This document shows positions 1 to 9,573 of a DNA stretch of 23,540 nt, piece after piece; position 1 is the stretch's first letter, and each line of letters begins with the position of its first letter. Source of the stretch: Funneliformis mosseae (Eukaryota; Glomeromycota; Glomeromycetes; Glomerales; Glomeraceae); the NCBI GenBank assembly GCA_910592005.1, contig CAJVPP010001011.1:1-23540 (forward strand), read 5' to 3'. The position numbers were made by a program, and so were the translations under genes. Under the pieces are notes generated by a model. The model did no database searches. It was given only the letters and a program-made list of their open reading frames with translations, and had not been told where the DNA came from.

Positions 1-1604
1 CATATTACTGATAATATACAAATATTGCTTCTTGGATTCTCTCTAAAGTATTCAATAGTTTTGTTAAAAATTCCACCCATTAAATATAAATTATTTTGTT
101 TAATCGCCGATTTTAATAATATTTCTCCACATATTACAAAATAATATTTTGCATTTAATAAATAATTAATCAATTGCTTTTTCGATTCATTGTCTGATGG
201 ATCAGCAAGACATTTAATTTCTAAAGAATTTAATTCGCGATTATCATAAAGATTGAATATAACATTACGTAGAGTCTTTTGAATGTTCTCAGGGATTTTG
301 TCCTTTACATACTCATCAACCACTTCCATTTTATCTTCAATTGAAGAATATTTTTGATCTATATCTGTAAATATATTCTCATCATCGTCATGATTTTGAC
401 TGTCATCATAATCATTCATATGATCTTTAAATATGGAATTTCTCCAATCATGCTTTGTTATATTAAAAATACGAAGCTTTTCAGGTGATACTACAAAAAT
501 CCTTTGATCCTTGAATTCGATATGAACACTTTTATCAAGATCTTCAAATTCTACTAATTTATTTAAACTAATGGAACCTTTTAGGTTTGATTTCCAAAAA
601 TAAATATTAATGATTTTATTATTTGATAATGTAATCATGAATTCATCATTATTGCCGACGAATTCAAATTCCTGACAATCTAATGAACAAAATAAATTAA
701 TTGATAATCAGAAGTTTTAATAATACATTTATAGAAATTCATACCAGTATCTACAATCCTTCCAATTGGAAAATTTATGTGGTCTCTGTTATTGGAATAA
801 ATGTAATGCGCATCAGCAACTTCCATAATAATTAACTTTTTTGAGAACTTGAATTTCACTTGTTCAACATTTAGATTCTGTTCCTACATTATAAAATTAT
901 CATTATTAATATTATTCAATTTATAACAAACTATAAAAAAAATCACACTTACAAATAGCGAAAACTTCTGAAGTTTAAAAGTTGCTAAATCCAACAGGAA
1001 TATTAAATCATATGCCATCATCCACATACTATCGCTTCTAAAACCGCCAAATTTCACATTTTTTTCATTGAAAACATAAAAACCCTTGCGAGAAAATTTA
1101 TTCTTATTTGTAAGTTCATAAATCAAAACTGTTGGATTTATTGCAGTGTTAATATTGTTCTTAAATGTTACTATATTCCCGTTTTCAAGAAAATTTGTAT
1201 GACTGTAATCAAAACATTCATCTTTAATTTCAAGATCTTTATTATTTTTCAAATCATGGAATTTTGCTAAACATGAAACGTATGATAAATTAGCGTTAAA
1301 CTTATTTGTCAATTTAGAAGTAATAAATTAAATTTTAAATCTTACCTAAACCAGTATAATTATATAAAATGATCTTGTTATCGGAGACCTTGAAATCACT
1401 AATACCGTCAAATTTAGATGACTTGGTATCTTTACGAAGATCAAACGGTTCTGATTTGGTATCAAGAAGCCATCCGACAAATGAATTATCTTCTTGACTA
1501 TATGTTAAAACATACGTCAATCGAGGTGATATTGCCACATCAGATATTGATTTTCCATTGTGTGGCGAAGTTGAAATAAAACTGATCACATGATCGCGAG
1601 ACAT
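1..1604 (-). CDS. WD40-like protein, probably of the ion-transport (TRP-like) family; 3' part outside window
   Basis: Four exons can be read on the minus strand: 1604-1346, 1266-953, 883-745 and 679-1 (continuing). The introns are 79, 69 and 65 bp, with donors GTAAGA, GTAAGT and GTATGA and acceptors TTTAG, TGTAG and CATTAG. Phases agree throughout, giving 463 codons with no stop. The ATG at 1604 opens MSRDHVISF; residues near 18-33 (GKSISDVAISPRLTYV) look like a WD40/beta-propeller repeat start. Exon 4 has a strongly acidic stretch (NDYDDSQNHDDDEN) followed by a helical-looking region. From memory this matches a large glomeromycotan family in which WD40-like repeats precede a C-terminal ion-transport membrane domain. 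That domain would lie beyond position 1 and is not visible. Clean splice sites and uninterrupted frames suggest a live gene. Gene structure is confident; the channel assignment is tentative. Confidence 0.8.
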
Positions 1605-2944
1605 ATCGGTTTATCTTAAATTGTCGTTAATTACGTAGAACAATGAAAATGACTAATAAATCATTAGAGCGAAAGAAAGGGTAAAGTTTATTTTTGATCC
1701 CTTTTATAGACAATGTACTGATCAACATTCATAACACCTTTTAACTTCCAAAACGATTTTTGATTCTTGTCGATCAGTCGGATTTACTATTTAAATAAAT
1801 TAATAATTTTATGCATACTAATGCATATTTTTACAAATTTAAAATCATTCATCCATTATCACTCAATAACATATCTCTGTAACTTTTGTAAACTCACATG
1901 TAATTTAATAGACGATGGTAAATGTCATAGTTAAAGCATATAATTTGAGCGTATTATGGTCAGTCATACCAGTGCTAGAAAATTAATAGAGACCAATCGT
2001 AAATGAAATGATATAAGTTTCGTATGTTAAACCATAAATTAGATAATGTAACGAATTCCGCTGTTAGGCCTGGAATTGTACCGAAACCAAGCTAATGAAC
2101 CGAATATCTTAACGATTTAACAATCATGACGATTTATTATCACGATTCACATATGTAGTGATCTGATCCTTGTACAGTATGGATACAAGAAGATTAAATC
2201 TGGTCCCAAGACTTATCTCAATCTATGAGTAAAAGCTCTGTCGACTTAAGGCCAACTTTTATCTCTGTCGATAAAATTCTAAACTAATACTAAGCTACGT
2301 CTACTTATAATAACAAATAAATAATTAAAAATGATTTTAAACTAAATAAATAAATATATTCGATACATCATGTTCATGACATAACAATCGCAGTGTTACA
2401 TTATCTGAGGCGCAGTGCGATTCGCAACCTAATGAATTAATAATAAATAGTGTGTACAAAGTGAAATTTGATATAAAGAAATCTTGATAAACCGGAACTA
2501 GCCAAACAGCGTAAATTTTTCTTGGAATCAGTTGTACCAAAATAAATTTGACATAATCATTTTAACGGGACGGGTCAAAGTTCCAAATCAGCTATAGTTC
2601 GATATGCCGAATAATATTAATTACACGTGATTGTGAAAATCTTTACCTTTTTGAGCTTTTAATATAAAATTAATGTGATCTGGTGATTGCTTACTTTAAA
2701 CTGCCAAAACACGAAAAAAAAATGTTACATAATTATTTTAAAAGGACGCCAATACAAAGAAGTACTAATAAAAAAGCACTACCTTTCCAAGTTCTCAGTC
2801 TAAAAAACCAAAGATCTAAATAGCTAGAAACGAAAAAAAGGAAAAAACTAATAAAATAAAATAAAAAAATTACGATGGGAAACGGAATCAGTTTTAGGAA
2901 TCGGTTTATACTGAGCGCGAAAAAAAGTTTACGGTAGAGTTTGG

Positions 2945-3022
2945 ACTCGAGTCAAAAGGTTAACTCGAGTCAGAAACTCGAGTTAAAGTCATAATGCGGG
3001 CCGGAAAAGAACAATGCGGGCC
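2945..3022. repeat. Cluster of ACTCGAGT palindromes and a GCGGGCC direct repeat
   Basis: Three exact copies of the 8-bp palindrome ACTCGAGT lie at 2945-2952, 2963-2970 and 2976-2983. They are followed by two copies of AATGCGGGCC at 2993-3002 and 3013-3022. A looser cluster of the same TCGAGTC/ACTCGA words lies at 3445-3535. In this AT-rich setting the CG-containing words stand out. They may be the remains of a dispersed repeat or a protein-binding array; neither can be decided from one copy. Confidence 0.6.
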
Positions 3023-3072
3023 AAAAATTTTTGTGACAATTTGGGGCTGAACTAAAAGAAATAATATGGTTT

Positions 3073-3672
3073 GCTATTAAAATTGAGTTGCGAAGATAGT
3101 GATTATATCCGTAACTTCCCATATATTATTAGAGATAGGAGCTAATTAAGGTTAGTCATGATAATTACCGAATTTGGTTATTAGTGCGAGCCCGATTTTA
3201 AGATCGGCGAAGCTACAATTTTTTTAACCTAAAAAAATAATTTATTTTAATGTCAAACGATTTTTTTTTTTTTTTTTTTTAAGCCATCATTTTCTTACCC
3301 GATTGAAAATGATTAAATATTAAGTTCTGGAATATAATCAAAACCGACAAGAAAATCTCTTTGAATATCAGAGTGTGTATTTCAATTCTGAAAATCCGGT
3401 AATTCATTTACATTATTATGAATAATAGATATTGCTCCGTAAGGTCGAGTCAGGTCAGGAACTCGAATATGTTAACATTTATAGAATTCGAATTTGACTC
3501 GACACGATTATAACTAAGCTTGGATTCGTCTCGAAATTTCTTAATTTGCAATTATGTAAATAAATTGATAATTTCTATTTATATCAGTAATTATTACAAA
3601 AAAATAATCCTTCTTTATAAATAGTTAAGAACCTAACTTCAGAATATATGTTCGTAACTTGATTTTAATAGC
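3073..3672. repeat. Possible imperfect inverted-repeat pair
   Basis: A 22-base arm at 3073-3094 (beginning GCTATTAAAAT) matches the reverse complement of 3651-3672 at 19 of 22 positions. The two arms enclose about 556 bp. The arrangement would suit a short non-autonomous element, but the match fades on both sides, no target duplication was seen, and AT-rich sequence raises chance similarity. Confidence 0.25.
3261..3280. repeat. Run of 20 T
   Basis: An uninterrupted homopolymer of 20 T lies in intergenic DNA. Read on the minus strand it is an A20 tract, which could be the tail of a retroposed sequence. No retroposed coding sequence was identified beside it. Confidence 0.7.
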
Positions 3673-4378
3673 ATATATTCAAAAATGATAAAGATCAAAG
3701 TCATGATGATTATCCCAGGTCAAGCAAAGACATCTACAGGTTGTATTAAATTTGGTAGTTATCAAAGAATAGAGGTCGAAATGTATCGAAATCAAGATAG
3801 CATAATGGTCTTTCGTATTCAAGGAGTTTTCTTGCTAAAGAGATAATATTAAGTATTATTAATATATTTGTGAATTTATATAATAAATAAATCAGTAAGA
3901 TGAGATCGTCTAGATCAAAGATGAGTATTATAAAATTTACTAGTAAAAAATTTAATCACCTTTTTTTATGTTTCAAAAATCCTTAAACTTTAATCAAATG
4001 TAGTAGGCCCCTTAAGAATTATTTTATTTGATCGCCAATTTATTTATTTGGTTTCTTAAAATTTATCAATTAATATCAATCTAACTAAATTTGATTAATA
4101 CTATAAATGTGTGAGAAATTACATTGAAAAGAAGGGTTTCATTATACGTATATATATATTTTATAAAATAAAACTTACTACATTATGACAATATATTTTT
4201 ATATAAACATTACCTTTTGTTAATTACGGACTCCTTAAATCTTAAATTAATCAGAAAAGTGAAAAGAGAATGATTGTTAGAGTTTGGAGTCTTTAAGCTT
4301 TGGAGTACTCTTTAGGAAAAGGTAAGGAACTTTTAATTTTTTATATATAATAAAATATTAATTTCTAACGACTTTCCA

Positions 4379-4537
4379 TTAACAATCAATTTCTTTTTCA
4401 ATAACACCGTAACCAATTCCAATTCCAACAACTAATTCATAAGGTATAAATGTAAACATAAATTTATATGTATTACGTTTATTATTTATTTTTTGAGTTT
4501 CTGACGCAACCATTAAGTGTACCCACTTCTCTGTTGA
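4379..4537 (-). CDS. Probable terminal exon or 44-aa ORF of an unknown, hydrophobic protein
   Basis: On the minus strand, a GCGTTAG acceptor at 4540-4538 is followed by 52 codons ending in TAA at 4379-4381. The peptide has a hydrophilic first half (STEKWVHLMVASETQK) and a hydrophobic, glycine-rich second half (FMFTFIPYELVVGIGIGYGV) that could form one membrane helix, then a charged end (IEKEIDC). The reading frame is closed by TAG immediately before the acceptor, so either this is a 3' exon or translation starts at the internal ATG (4513-4511), giving 44 aa. No upstream exon with matching phase was found: a GTAAAG donor near 4625 would end in a stop in the needed phase. The codons look protein-like rather than random, but the protein is not recognised. 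Confidence 0.4.
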   Translation of the reverse strand, partial: STEKWVHLMVASETQKINNKRNTYKFMFTFIPYELVVGIGIGYGVIEKEIDC

Positions 4538-5410
4538 CTAACGCTAGAATCACATGACGAATTCTTCTTGACAAAATAATATTTAAGGGGTGATTAATTT
4601 TTTCTATAATGGCTTTACCTATGGAACGAAGCTCACAGCCGCTTTCTACCTAACCCACGTCACGAAGCTCCAATTTCATGTTAAACCTTAAACTCATGGC
4701 AATTTCAAACTTAATCAAGATCTTGTTTAAAGAAATTTGGTGTATCAAGATCCTTTTAGTTCTTAGGAACGTAAAAGAATTGGGACTTGAAACAATTCCA
4801 TTATACGACTTTCTCAAAAATTTACTCAAAAACAACATAGTTATCTTGCTGTTCTTATACCAAGCCATTATTCCTGAAAACAACAATTGTATTCGAAGGA
4901 TCCAGTATTAAAGACAATCGCACTTTGGATATTTCCAGAGATGATAATCTAGATAAGTATGGAATATAATCTTACATTTGCAGAAACACCAACACGTATA
5001 TATTATCTGCTGAACAATATTTACTTAATCTCTTCCTATGACCGGATATGAGCGTAGCAATCGAACGATTCTTTTTTTCCAAAAAAATTTTGCGCCCTTG
5101 CTTTCATTTAGGGGTTACTCTTCATATCGTATTGCTTCACAAGTATAAGTCAGTATTTTTTTAGTCTCTTCAGGTCGCAGCATTTGAAATGTGTCCTTAA
5201 GGTTACAAATACGAGTTGGCGAGTATGAGAATTTTTCTTAGATTTATTTATTTTTTATTTTTTTACGATTCAGAATTGGCAATGCGGGGTGGTTTTTATT
5301 GTCATAAATTATGCAAAATGATCGACATGTATGACAATGCATAAACAATGAACTTATTAATAAAGAAACGACAATAAAAATATAATTTTTTTTCTTTTAA
5401 ATTTTCAAAA
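4538..5410. other. Stretch without a supported gene
   Basis: Overlapping short open frames exist on both strands at 4650-4911, but neither looks like a known protein or joins convincingly to a neighbouring exon. The minus-strand frame (78 codons, ending MKLELRDVG) could belong upstream of the 4379-4537 exon, but the splice phases do not work with the obvious donors. The words ACGAAGCTC at 4627 and again near 4662 form a short direct repeat. Nothing else stands out. Confidence 0.4.
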
Positions 5411-5613
5411 ATGTTCAACAGTAAAGATAAAAGTGTAATAAAAAGACTTAAAAATATATTTACCAAAGCAAACAAAAGTAATAAAAAAGTTCTAGATGAA
5501 GATGGTAAGCGTAATGATTTTAACAAGTTGTTTTGACGGACTTGAGATGATTTATATATATTTTTCTTATAACATTAGAGCCAGTTTCGGATGCTCCAGA
5601 TGCTCCTACTTAA
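5411..5613 (+). CDS. Small spliced lysine-rich ORF at the head of the intron-like array
   Basis: Exon 1 (5411-5504, 31 codons plus one base) begins MFNSKDKSVIKRLKNIFTK and is basic. It ends at a strong donor, GTAAGC at 5505. An acceptor, ACATTAG, ends at 5578, giving a 74-bp intron. Spliced this way the frame adds EPVSDAPDAPT and stops at TAA 5611-5613, for a 42-aa protein. If the next AG (5580) is used instead, the frame stays open (ASFGCSRCSYLKELE) to a donor at 5626 and could continue into the downstream array. The choice of AG therefore decides between a tiny protein and the first exons of a much longer gene, possibly including the kinase at 8490. No signal peptide or known domain is seen. 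Confidence 0.45.
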
Positions 5614-5625
5614 AAGAATTAGAAG

Positions 5626-8470
5626 GTATGAACCTTTTCTATTTACTAAGTCAAACTATAATTCTTTAATAATAAAGATTTTTTTTTAAAAAAAAATAAA
5701 ATTCAATGGTTGGTGATATGATATAGAATGTAAGTCATTTAATTTTCCTATCGATATATTTTAACAAGTAAACTAAACTTTTATTGAATTTCTAATGTTT
5801 GATTATACTAGGGAGTAAGTTGTAATTCTTTATATTGTAATTTAAAACTTGACTAATTTATTTTAAAAAAAAATTTTAAATGGTTAAACATTTTAGTCCG
5901 TAAGTTATAATTATTAATTAAATCTTAACTAAATTTTATATAAAATATTATAGGTCGTAAGTTATGTTTTGCTTTTTAATCATTTAAATAAGCTAAATTA
6001 ATATATATTGATAATATTACAGAAAGTAAGTTGATTATCATAAGTTTCGACGAATCAAATTAATTTTGTATAATTTTTAAAATAAATTTATAATGATTTA
6101 GATGTAAGTTATTTTACTGTTATTTAAACTCAACTAAATTTTTTATTTAAAAAAATATTTAAAAAACTACAGTGGGTAAGTTATTTTTATTGATTATTAA
6201 TATTTAATTACACTTTTTATTGTAATTTAAATTCAATTAAATTCTTATTTAAAATAATATTTAATAATTAATAATGCAATAGATGGTAAGTTATTTATTG
6301 ATTAATTAGTATTTAATTATACTTTTATTATAAACTAAATTCAATTAAATTCTTATTTAAAATAATATTAATAATTAATAATGCAGTAGATAGTAAGTTA
6401 TTTTTATTAATTATTAGGATTTAATTATACTTTTTTCTGCAGATTAAAGTTAACTAAATTTTTGATTTAAAAAAATTATTAATAATATAATATATGGTAA
6501 TTTATTTTTATTAATTATCAGTATTTAATTATACTTGTTATTGTAATTTAAAGTTAACTAAATATTTATATAAAAAAATATTTAAAATATTAAAGGGGTA
6601 AGTTATTTTTATTGATTAATTAGTATTTAATTATAAATTTTTACTGCAACTTAAATTCAACTAAATTTATTATTTAAAAAAATATTTAAATTTAGATTGT
6701 AAGTTATTTTTATTAATTATTAGTATTTTATTATACTTTTTTACTGTAATATAAATACAACTTAAGTTTTTATTTAAATAAATATTTAAATTTAAATCAT
6801 AAGTTATTGATTATTAGTATATATATTATTATATTATTTACTAAAGATGGTGCTACAATTAGTTGCAACCATGTGATGCTTATTTATAATCAATTGCAAC
6901 TAGTTGCAACTCAATTTTTATTAATATTATTGCAACCTGTGATGCTTATTTGTCACAAGTTGCAACCAGTTGCAATGCCATCTTTATTATTTACTGTAGC
7001 TTAAACTCAACTAAATTTTTTATTTAAAAAATATTTAAATTTAGTTTATAAGTTATTGATTATTAATATTTTATTATATTTTTATTATAATTTAAACTCA
7101 ACTAAATTTTTTATTTAAAAAAATATTTAAATTTAATTTATAAGTTATTGATTATTAATATTTTATTATACTTTTTACTATAATTTAAACTCAACTAAAT
7201 TATTTATTTAATAAAATATTTAAATTTAGATCACAAGTTATTATTATTAGTATTTTATTATACTTTTTACTATAATTTAAACTCAATTAAATTCTTATTT
7301 AAAATAATATTTAATAATTAATAATACAATAGAAGGTAAATTACTTTTATTGATTATTAGTATTTTATTATACTTTTTACTGTAATTTAAATTCAATTAA
7401 ATTCTTATTTAAAATAATAATTCAATAAATGGTAAGATATTTTTATTGATTATTAGAATTTTAATTATACTTTTTACTATAATTTAAACTCAACTAAATT
7501 TTTTATTTAAAAAAATTTATTTTTGATTATAAATTATTGATTATTAGTATTTTATTATACTTTTACTGTAATTCAAACTCAACTAAATTTTTTATTTAAA
7601 AAAAATTTTAAATTAGATTGTATGTTATTGATTATTAGTATTTTATTATACTTTTTATTGTAATTTAAACTCAATTAAATTTAGTTTGTAAGTTATTGAT
7701 TTTTAGTATTTTATTATACTTTTTACTGTAATTTAAACTCAACTAATTTTTATTTAAAATATTTAAATTTAGATTGTAAGTTATTGATTAATAATATTTT
7801 ATTATACTTTTACTATAATTTAAACTCAACTAAATTTTTTATTTTAAAAAAATTTAAATTTAAATTGTATATTATTGATTATTAGTATTTTATTATACTT
7901 TTTATTGTAATTTAAACTCAATTAAATTTAGCTTATAAGTTATTGATTTTTAGTATTTTAATATACTTTTTACTGTAATTTAAACTCAACTAATTTTTTA
8001 TTTAAAATATTTAAATTTAGATTGTAAGTTATTGATTAATAGTATTTTATTATACTTTTACTATAATTTAAACTCAACTAAATTTTTTATTTAAAAAATA
8101 TTTATATTTAGATAGTAAGTTATTAATTATTAGTATTTTATTATACTTTTACTGTAATTCAAACTCAACTAAATTTTTTATTTAAAAAAACATTTAAATT
8201 TAGATTTTATGTTATTGATTATTAGTATTTTATTATACTTTTATTGTAATTTAAACTCAATTAAATTTTTTATTTAAAAATTTATTTAAATTTAGTTTAT
8301 AAGTTATTTTAATTGATTATTAATATCTAATTATACTTTTATTATTATTTAAATTCAATTAAATTTTTATTTAAATAATAATTTAATAATTAATTATATA
8401 TAATAGATAATAAGTTATTTTTTATTTAATAATTATAATAAATATTAAATATATTAATATAAAATTATTA
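5626..8470 (+). repeat. Tandem array of intron-like units separated by about 3-nt putative microexons
   Basis: About 20 or more degenerate units, ~55-135 bp each, run head to tail. A typical unit begins GTAAGTTATT, passes TTGATTATTAGTATTT, carries CTCAACTAAAT (a plausible branch region), then T- and A-runs, and ends TTTAG, ATAG or ACAG. Between one unit's AG and the next unit's GTAAG there are usually exactly three bases: AAT (5727), GGA (5814), TCC (5897), GTC (5954), AAA (6023), TGG (6173), ATG (6293), ATA (6390) and ATT (6696). Exceptions are AT at 6102 and degenerate junctions such as 6481-6500, 6595 and 6800. The first eight or nine units are the most divergent from each other but have the best splice signals; those after ~6.8 kb are more alike and often lack a usable GT or AG. 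The array may be a chain of introns, or a minisatellite born from duplication of one intron. Confidence 0.7.
6857..6985. repeat. GTTGCAAC-rich ~65-bp direct duplication inside the array
   Basis: Two direct copies of about 65 bp (starting near 6859 and 6926) interrupt one array unit. Both contain TGTGATGCTTATTT and end near TTTTTATTA or CTTTATTA. They are studded with the palindromic word (G)TTGCAAC, at 6863, 6894, 6904, 6930 and 6960, with TTGCAAT at 6970. Base composition differs sharply from the surrounding array, so this is probably a later insertion or a distinct functional site rather than part of the repeat unit. Confidence 0.6.
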
Positions 8471-8489
8471 TTTTAAAAAAAAAGAAAAT

Positions 8490-9486
8490 TGTTTTAATTG
8501 TAATAACAAGAATACTGAATATAATTAATGTAATATATGTTATTCTAAATTATTTCAAAAGAATTTTTTTAACTAGACTAGTAATAATGAATTTATTGAT
8601 AAATTTATTCAAAAAATTCAAATAAATGCTCAAAATAAATAGAATGGATTTCTTATAATAAATTTAAAAATATTAAATATCTTGATAAAGAAGGATTTAG
8701 TATTATATATAAAACTACTTGGATTGATAAATTTATTACAAATTATTTATATGATGATAATAATTGAATTAGATTTAGTGTAATTGATGTAATTCTTAAA
8801 ATTTTTGATAAATCAGTAAATTTAAATAAAGAATTTCTAAATAAAGTAGAATATTATTTATTATTTTTAAACTTTAAATAATAAGTTATAAATTAATTTA
8901 TTTTTATTTTAGTGAAAATATTATTATAAATATTATAGTCAATTAAATTTTTATTCAAATAAAAATCTTATTCAAATATATAGTATTACTTAAGATTTAA
9001 ATACATTAAATTATATTGTAATAATACAATATGCATAAAATAATAATTTAAAAAAAAATTTATTAAATATAATTAAAGATAAATGGATTATAAAATTATT
9101 AAAATTAGTTAATATTATTAGTGATTTAATGAAATTTATCAAAAAAATCTAATTTATTGTGATCTTTATCATAGTAATATTTTAAATATTAGAAGAGATA
9201 TTTTATTTATTAGTGATTTAGGATTAAGTAAACCTGTAGATTATTTTTAAACTTCTATTAAAAATGATATATATGTTGTTTTACTATTTGTAGTATCTGA
9301 AGTTTTAAGAGAATAATCTTATATATTAACTAGTGATATATATAGCTTTTTTATAATTATGTAGAATTAGTATTTAAAATTCCTTCATTTGATAATAAAA
9401 CTCATGATTTTAAGCTTAGCTTAAATATTTATAAAGATAAATGATCTTTAATTATTAAAATATTCCACAATGTTATATTTAGTTAA
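8490..9486 (+). pseudogene. Decayed tyrosine-kinase-like protein kinase, N-terminal and most of the catalytic part
   Basis: Conceptual translation in shifting frames gives the order typical of the expanded glomeromycotan kinase family. First comes a CxxC...CxxC zinc-ribbon-like segment (CFNCNNKN...CNICYS, from 8490), then a linker (FIDKFIQK), then a weakened glycine loop (KYLDKEGFSIIYKTTW, about 8670-8715). Next are the catalytic loop CDLYHSNIL (Asp at 9161-9163, Asn at 9176-9178), a DFG equivalent SDLGLSKP (Asp at 9215-9217), an APE equivalent VSEVLRE (9296-9307) and SDIYSF. There are at least four frame changes and many stops, several at expected Trp or Gln codons (TAG in N-stop-TS; TGA at NN-stop-IRF; TAA at DYF-stop-TS and RE-stop-SY). 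Kinase similarity stops at 9486, exactly where a Helitron-type CTAG terminus begins. The gene is dead as read here. Confidence 0.8.
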
Positions 9487-9526
9487 CTAGGATTTGATTT
9501 TTACTGTAGATGACTATATTATCTAC
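9487..9526 (-). other. Helitron 3' terminus: hairpin plus CTAG
   Basis: Read on the minus strand: GTAGAT, a nine-base loop, ATCTAC (9526-9506), a 15-base spacer, then CTAG (9490-9487) followed by T. This matches the known Helitron end rule (short hairpin 10-15 bases before CTRR, insertion at A/T). The stem is only 6 bp and AT-rich, so on its own it would be weak. Support comes from its position just after the Rep-helicase stop and at the edge of the kinase homology. Confidence 0.55.
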
Positions 9527-9573
9527 TATTTTATTTTGTATTTTAATAAAAATAATTTTATTAATATTTAGAT

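Larger units (their letters stand above)
1605..4378. other. Intergenic stretch, mostly featureless
   Basis: No convincing gene was found in either direction across this 2.8 kb. Apart from the repeats listed separately (ACTCGAGT clusters, the T run and a weak inverted repeat), it is AT-rich unique-looking DNA. A short plus-strand stretch at about 2381-2488 translates to a plausible hydrophilic peptide (TLSEAQCDSQPNEL within it) ending in TGA. A stop sits directly upstream of it and no clear acceptor was seen, so it is at best an exon remnant. The promoter of the WD40-like gene should lie just above 1604; no TATA box is obvious there. Confidence 0.5.

Noticed and set aside
2337..2540. Minus-strand 67-codon frame
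   Set aside because: No start context, splice partner or family resemblance; a competing plus-strand peptide looks equally plausible.
5040..5080. hAT-like C-terminal motif (SVAIERFFF)
   Set aside because: A few residues only, with no further dimerisation-domain similarity in any frame nearby.
5302..5526. Minus-strand 74-codon Leu-rich frame
   Set aside because: It is antisense to the basic exon at 5411-5504; the plus-strand frame has a matching donor and acceptor.
6807..7004. Plus-strand 65-codon frame with QLQLVATQ
   Set aside because: It arises from the GTTGCAAC duplication within the array; the repeated word explains the apparent peptide repeat.
5626..8470. CRISPR-like array
   Set aside because: Units are long, degenerate and AT-rich with 3-nt remainders, not short exact repeats with unique spacers; the sequence is eukaryotic.
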